A DNA stretch of 11,821 nucleotides from Planctomycetota bacterium (lineage in GTDB: Bacteria; Planctomycetota; Phycisphaerae; Sedimentisphaerales; SM23-30): assembly GCA_022705365.1 (NCBI GenBank), contig JAKJEP010000007.1:1-11821 (forward strand), in the 5' to 3' direction. The notes beneath the pieces are model-generated. The model was not told the origin of the DNA. It saw only the letters and a program-made list of their open reading frames with translations, and did no database searches. The position numbers and the translations under genes are program-made. This document shows, one piece after another, positions 7,230 to 11,821 of this stretch (position 1 is its first letter; every line of letters begins with the position of its first letter).

Positions 7230-8612
7230 TTAATTAGTATTCCTGGTGGTCAATTCCCTCTTCCAATACGGCTTTTGGTACTTTTCATACCAATGGCGAT
7301 AGATATCGGAATCATGGGGGAAAAACCGGGTGGTTTTGGCTTCCTGAAAGAAAGACTCACAGCCGCGCCGGTCGGTATAAGCGGCCCGGGCGTGCAGGGC
7401 GGCTCCATAAGCCGTGAAGGCCGGAAAATCAAATACCTGCACCTCTGCCTGGGTAATATCGGCAATCACCTGCGGCCAATACCGGCTGGCGCCGGCTCCT
7501 CCGGTCATGACGATTCGGTTCAAACCCTGCCGGTAGTCATACAGTTCCAGTAAAAAAAGTGTTTGGGCAGCGGACCATTCCATATACCGCTTGACCGCCA
7601 GAGGAAAGGAATCCACTGCCCGTACTCGCCCGTGGTCCATATCCACATCAATCGCGGCGGAGGGCGGCGACAGCTCCGGCAGGGAGCTTTCTATCGAATT
7701 CAGATATGGATAATCTACCCCGAAATTTTTCAATAGCATCTCCAATCCCCTGCCGATCGGTCCCAGGGTGATGATGTTGCCAAACTCATTTTTCCGGATA
7801 TCCCGCCCCGGATGGCTGAGAACATGGGCGTCGTCGAAAATGGGTTTTTCCGTTCGGATGTTGATCACCCAGGCGGTGCCGGTTGCCAGCATCAGATTCG
7901 TATGGGGAGCCAGATGGGCCGCCTCCATAGCAGCATATTGATCGTGGGAGCTGGTGGCAAAGCAAAGGCTGCCCCATTCGGTTTGGATGTTGTCCGCCAA
8001 AATCGTAAGTTCACTTTCTATCTCCGGCAGCCGGGTTTCCGGAATGCCGACCCAGTTCAGAATCGCGGGATCCCATTGTCCCATTTGGAAATCACACAGG
8101 CCGGTGATCTGGGCATTGGTTATATCGGTCACGAATCTTCCGAAAAACCGGGCGTGCAGGATTTCCGGCAAGGTTGCCACATAGGCCGCGTTCCCGAACT
8201 GATTCGTTGAAAATAGTTCCTTGATTTTACTGCTCATCAGCCAGGCGTTGGGCGGCCAGCCGGTAATTCGATAATAGTTTTCCTTGCCGAAGCATTGTAT
8301 CATACTATCTACGGCCGGGTTCGCAGAACTCTCGGTCCAACTGTAGAGACGGCTCATTGGCTGATATTTTTCATCCAGCAGGGAAAAACTGCCCCCCTGC
8401 GCGGTAATGCTGCAAACGATTTGGGAATCCGCTATGCTGCGTTTTGAACTAAAACTCTGCATGATCCTGGCAAACAATCCATAGAGATCCGGTTTCTGAT
8501 CGCAGCCGGTCAACATGGAAACCGAATCCAGACATTTCCCGGCGTTGTCCACCAGAACCGCTTTGGTATTGGTGGTGCCGAGGTCAATTCCACAAAAACA
8601 AACGTCTGCCAT
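7230..8612 (-). CDS. FGGY-family carbohydrate kinase
   Basis: A cytoplasmic ATP-dependent sugar kinase, probably acting on the ketose made by the neighbouring isomerase. The actin-like N-terminal domain shows DLGTTNTK at 10-17 and a sugar-site stretch, SWTESSANP at 91-99. The likely catalytic base is D224 in SSHDQYAAM. The C-terminal domain has the nucleotide-binding LATGTAWV at 242-249, VMTGGAGASRYW at 368-379 and the closing FTAYGAALHARAAY at 399-412. At 460 residues it is a little shorter than typical xylulokinases and rhamnulokinases (about 480-500) and much shorter than AraB (about 560). It is the first gene of the operon; a modest SD (GATGGA) lies five bases before the ATG. Which hydroxyl is phosphorylated cannot be read from the sequence, but an aldolase downstream favours C1. 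Confidence 0.9.
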   Translation of the reverse strand: MADVCFCGIDLGTTNTKAVLVDNAGKCLDSVSMLTGCDQKPDLYGLFARIMQSFSSKRSIADSQIVCSITAQGGSFSLLDEKYQPMSRLYSWTESSANPAVDSMIQCFGKENYYRITGWPPNAWLMSSKIKELFSTNQFGNAAYVATLPEILHARFFGRFVTDITNAQITGLCDFQMGQWDPAILNWVGIPETRLPEIESELTILADNIQTEWGSLCFATSSHDQYAAMEAAHLAPHTNLMLATGTAWVINIRTEKPIFDDAHVLSHPGRDIRKNEFGNIITLGPIGRGLEMLLKNFGVDYPYLNSIESSLPELSPPSAAIDVDMDHGRVRAVDSFPLAVKRYMEWSAAQTLFLLELYDYRQGLNRIVMTGGAGASRYWPQVIADITQAEVQVFDFPAFTAYGAALHARAAYTDRRGCESFFQEAKTTRFFPHDSDIYRHWYEKYQKPYWKRELTTRNTN

Positions 8613-8639
8613 TCAATTCCATCTTAAGGGGAAAATTAA

Positions 8640-8656
8640 ATGAAATAATATTTCAT
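8640..8656. promoter_or_regulatory. 17-bp palindrome, candidate operator of the DeoR regulator
   Basis: ATGAAATAATATTTCAT is a perfect inverted repeat with eight-base arms around a single central A. It lies 28-44 bp before the kinase ATG, just downstream of, or on, the predicted -10 of the minus-strand promoter. This is the usual place for a repressor operator. A further ATGAAA half-site occurs at 8696-8701. The link to the operon's DeoR protein is inferred from position. Confidence 0.5.
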
Positions 8657-8658
8657 GC

Positions 8659-8686
8659 TTGAACATATATTAACATGTGTTATAAT
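8659..8686 (+). promoter_or_regulatory. Strong extended -10 promoter reading rightward
   Basis: TTGAAC (8659-8664), 16 bases, then a consensus TATAAT (8681-8686) preceded by TGT, giving the extended -10 form TGnTATAAT. Transcription would start near 8693 and give a leader of about 220 bases before the AMMECR1 gene. It overlaps the minus-strand operon promoter region back to back. Confidence 0.6.
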
Positions 8687-8688
8687 AT
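8665..8688. repeat. Imperfect inverted repeat between the divergent promoters
   Basis: The core is TAACA-TG-TGTTA (8671-8682). After two unpaired bases on each side it extends as ATAT (8665-8668) against ATAT (8685-8688). It covers the -10 and spacer of the rightward promoter and the -10 of one leftward candidate, so a protein bound here could affect both directions. It may also be chance in AT-rich DNA. Confidence 0.35.
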
Positions 8689-8763
8689 ACTGCAAATGAA
8701 AAATGCCATATAGCATCAAAACTTTATTAAATGTCATCATATCATTACTCAGAAACAAGATTT

Positions 8764-8786
8764 ATTAAAAAACTAAGTTTTTTAAT
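8764..8786. repeat. Perfect 10-bp inverted repeat with TAA spacer
   Basis: Arms ATTAAAAAAC (8764-8773) and GTTTTTTAAT (8777-8786) are exact reverse complements with a three-base spacer. It lies about 70 bases into the predicted leader of the AMMECR1 transcript. As RNA it would form a weak AU-rich hairpin without a separate U tract. As DNA it resembles an operator. Role not assigned. Confidence 0.45.
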
Positions 8787-8915
8787 CCGCCTTCGAGACC
8801 ACAGGAGCCATAAGCCGTACCGGGAAACAAGGGATGGAATAGAAAAAACCCTTCCCTTGGCAAGCGAGAGATAAATGGTATTGAATATGTCCGTCAGCGG
8901 GGGTATATTTCCCGC
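8787..8915 (+). other. Rest of the AMMECR1-gene leader, with hairpins and a short upstream frame
   Basis: This GC-richer stretch of the 303-bp divergent spacer contains a stem, CAAGGGA (8828-8834) with TCCCTTG (8853-8859), extended inside by GG/CC past a T-T mismatch. It also has a small stem, GCGGG (8897-8901) with CCCGC (8911-8915), directly before the AMMECR1 start. A 14-codon frame begins at ATG 8875 after GAGAG and ends at TGA 8917-8919, overlapping the next ATG as ATGA. It matches no riboswitch consensus that I recognise. Confidence 0.3.
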
Positions 8916-9509
8916 ATGAGCAATGGCTTAACAGAGAACCAGAAAATTTCTCTTTTGCGCCTGGCGCGGAAGGTAGTGGAAGCAGCGGTGCGGGGTCAGG
9001 CCGTGGGTGTGTTTGAATCGGAAGATCCGGTGTTTAATGAAAAGCGGGGGTGTTTCGTTACCTTACATAATCACGGGCAATTACGAGGGTGCATCGGCCA
9101 GTTCCAGCCCAGCCAGAGTCTGCTGAGGACCGTACGAGAGATGGCAATAGCCGCAACACAGGACAGCCGTTTCGCCAATAATCCTGTTACCCCCAGGGAG
9201 TTAGAGCACATTGACATTGAAATATCCGTGCTATCCCCCCTAGAAAAAACGGATAAACCGCTGGGCCTGGAGCTAGGTCGGCATGGAATTTACATTAAAA
9301 AAGGCTATCGGGCGGGTTGTTTTCTGCCCCAGGTCGCAACCGAAACCGGGTGGAGCAAGGAAGAATTTCTGGGTAATTGCTGTGCCGGCAAAGCGGGCCT
9401 GCCATATGACGCCTGGAAAAAGTCCGATACCGAGGTCTTTTTATTTACCGCTAATGTCTTTGGCGAAAAGGATTTCCCGCAAAAACCTGATTTCAAGAAT
9501 GAAAATTAA
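8916..9509 (+). CDS. AMMECR1-domain protein (AmmeMemoRadiSam system protein A)
   Basis: A 197-residue cytoplasmic protein filled by one AMMECR1 domain. Diagnostic blocks are GCFVTLHNHGQLRGCIG at 46-62 (the LRGCIG motif), SRFANNPVTPREL near 88-100, IDIEISVLSPLE near 104-115 and CFLPQVATETGWSKEEFLGNCC near 135-156, followed by KAGLP. In the AmmeMemoRadiSam system this domain accompanies a MEMO1-like protein and a radical SAM enzyme, or is fused to the former; neither is within this window. The biochemical role of the family is unresolved. A GGGGG run ends 12 bases before the ATG and is held in a small stem-loop, so translation may depend on the overlapping upstream 14-codon frame. It is transcribed away from the sugar operon from the promoter at 8659-8686. 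Confidence 0.93.
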   Translation: MSNGLTENQKISLLRLARKVVEAAVRGQAVGVFESEDPVFNEKRGCFVTLHNHGQLRGCIGQFQPSQSLLRTVREMAIAATQDSRFANNPVTPRELEHIDIEISVLSPLEKTDKPLGLELGRHGIYIKKGYRAGCFLPQVATETGWSKEEFLGNCCAGKAGLPYDAWKKSDTEVFLFTANVFGEKDFPQKPDFKNEN

Positions 9510-9621
9510 GTTTTTGCTTGTCTTCTGTTCTGCCTACCCAATGTTTTTCCCGGGTTTTTCCGAAGAAATTATACCGGTTTCACGAATAGACGATAATCTT
9601 ATTACTACCTGGGCCTACTAG
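9499..9621 (+). CDS. Possible 40-residue peptide with a secretion-signal-like start
   Basis: ATG at 9499 lies inside the last codons of the AMMECR1 gene in another frame and the frame runs 40 codons to TAG. The peptide begins MKIKFLLVFCSAYPMFFPG, a positive start followed by a hydrophobic stretch, then a polar tail containing SEE and RIDD. No proper SD is present; expression would need translational coupling to the AMMECR1 stop eight bases downstream of this ATG. It may be a chance frame or the remains of a secreted-protein gene. Confidence 0.2.
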   Translation: MKIKFLLVFCSAYPMFFPGFSEEIIPVSRIDDNLITTWAY

Positions 9622-9625
9622 AAAA

Positions 9626-9724
9626 ATGAAAAAATTCTGGCATAAGAACCAACTTTGTTTTATCATAGTTTGTTTATTTATCCATGCTGGATTTAACTTA
9701 CTATTTTACAATAATTTAACATAA
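9626..9724 (+). CDS. Possible 32-residue single-span membrane peptide
   Basis: This frame starts four bases after the 40-codon frame and ends right at the SD of the next gene. It begins MKKFWHKNQ and continues with LCFIIVCLFIHAGFNLLF, enough for one membrane helix with a positive N-terminus inside. No good SD precedes it. AT-rich DNA readily encodes such residues by chance, so it is a weak call. Confidence 0.2.
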   Translation: MKKFWHKNQLCFIIVCLFIHAGFNLLFYNNLT

Positions 9725-9730
9725 CGGAGG
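9691..9730 (+). promoter_or_regulatory. AT-rich start region of the oxidoreductase gene
   Basis: TACAAT at 9707-9712 is a good -10 hexamer, but no matching -35 is found 16-18 bases upstream. The heptamer ATTTAAC is repeated at 9691-9697 and 9714-9720, 23 bp apart. ACGGAGG at 9724-9730 is a strong SD ten bases before the ATG at 9741. The SD is firm; the promoter is weak. Confidence 0.3.
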
Positions 9731-9740
9731 TTATTGCTTT

Positions 9741-11821
<2,081 letters not shown>

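Larger units (their letters stand above)
8645..8695 (-). promoter_or_regulatory. Candidate promoter(s) of the sugar operon
   Basis: Two minus-strand sigma-70-like pairs can be read. One is TTGCAG (8695-8690), 17 bases, TAATAT (8672-8667), giving a start near 8660. The other is TTAATA (8673-8668), 17 bases, TATTAT (8650-8645), giving a start near 8638. The region is AT-rich, so either could be fortuitous; the second has the better -10. With the first, the 8640-8656 palindrome covers about +4 to +20. With the second it covers the -10. Confidence 0.4.

Noticed and set aside
240..8612. Standard L-arabinose, L-fucose or sulfoquinovose operon
   Set aside because: No araD, FucA/RhaD class II aldolase or lactaldehyde gene is present. 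The kinase is FGGY and not the PfkB type of YihV, although the LacD-clan aldolase and DeoR regulator recall the yih cluster.
8764..8786. Intrinsic terminator
   Set aside because: The stem is AU-rich and is followed by CCGCC on one strand and AAATC on the other, with no GC stem plus U tract.
8731..8874. A 47-codon frame in the divergent spacer
   Set aside because: It has no SD, runs through the 8764-8786 palindrome and several hairpins, and its Arg/Lys/Ser-rich product has no clear pattern. It is best explained as chance.
8787..8880. Known riboswitch in the AMMECR1 leader (cobalamin, SAM, c-di-GMP, THF, T-box were considered)
   Set aside because: None of the conserved boxes of these classes that I know could be found. 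Only simple stems are visible, so no class is named.

Overview
The window looks like a chromosomal segment of an anaerobic, moderately GC-rich bacterium. The signs are a single-chain pyruvate:ferredoxin oxidoreductase, an AMMECR1-domain protein of the AmmeMemoRadiSam system, and a sugar operon that includes a URO-D-superfamily protein and a sodium/solute symporter. This mix is familiar from anaerobic Firmicutes (including Negativicutes) and from Lentisphaerae/Planctomycetes-type bacteria. The sequence alone does not settle the phylum. No rRNA, tRNA, CRISPR array, IS element or phage gene was seen.

Layout. Positions 1-59 (minus) hold the first 19 codons of a gene that leaves the left edge; it has a strong Shine-Dalgarno (SD) site. 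Positions 60-239 are non-coding and carry a GC-rich stem-loop. Positions 240-8612 (minus) form one compact seven-gene operon. In transcription order it reads: FGGY sugar kinase, AraA-like sugar isomerase, DeoR-family regulator, DhnA/LsrF-type class I aldolase, URO-D-superfamily protein, metal-dependent amidohydrolase, SGLT-like Na+/solute symporter. Junctions are 0 to 25 bp or overlaps. Positions 8613-8915 are an AT-rich divergent control region with back-to-back promoters and three inverted repeats. Positions 8916-9509 (plus) encode a lone AMMECR1-domain protein. Positions 9510-9740 hold two tiny hydrophobic reading frames. From 9741 (plus) to the right edge runs the N-terminal 693 residues of pyruvate:ferredoxin (flavodoxin) oxidoreductase; the ferredoxin and thiamine-diphosphate domains lie outside.

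How the genes fit together. The symporter would import a sugar or sugar derivative, the isomerase would turn an aldose into a ketose, the kinase would phosphorylate it, and the Schiff-base aldolase would cleave the phosphorylated ketose into a triose-phosphate and an aldehyde. The DeoR protein would sense a phosphorylated intermediate and control the operon, plausibly through the palindrome at 8640-8656. The amidohydrolase and the URO-D-like protein are not part of any textbook pentose or deoxyhexose pathway. They suggest an unusual substrate, such as a modified sugar, lactone or cyclitol derivative. There is no araD-type epimerase and no lactaldehyde-handling enzyme in view, so this is not a standard arabinose, fucose or rhamnose operon. 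It is the best candidate here for an undescribed catabolic system.
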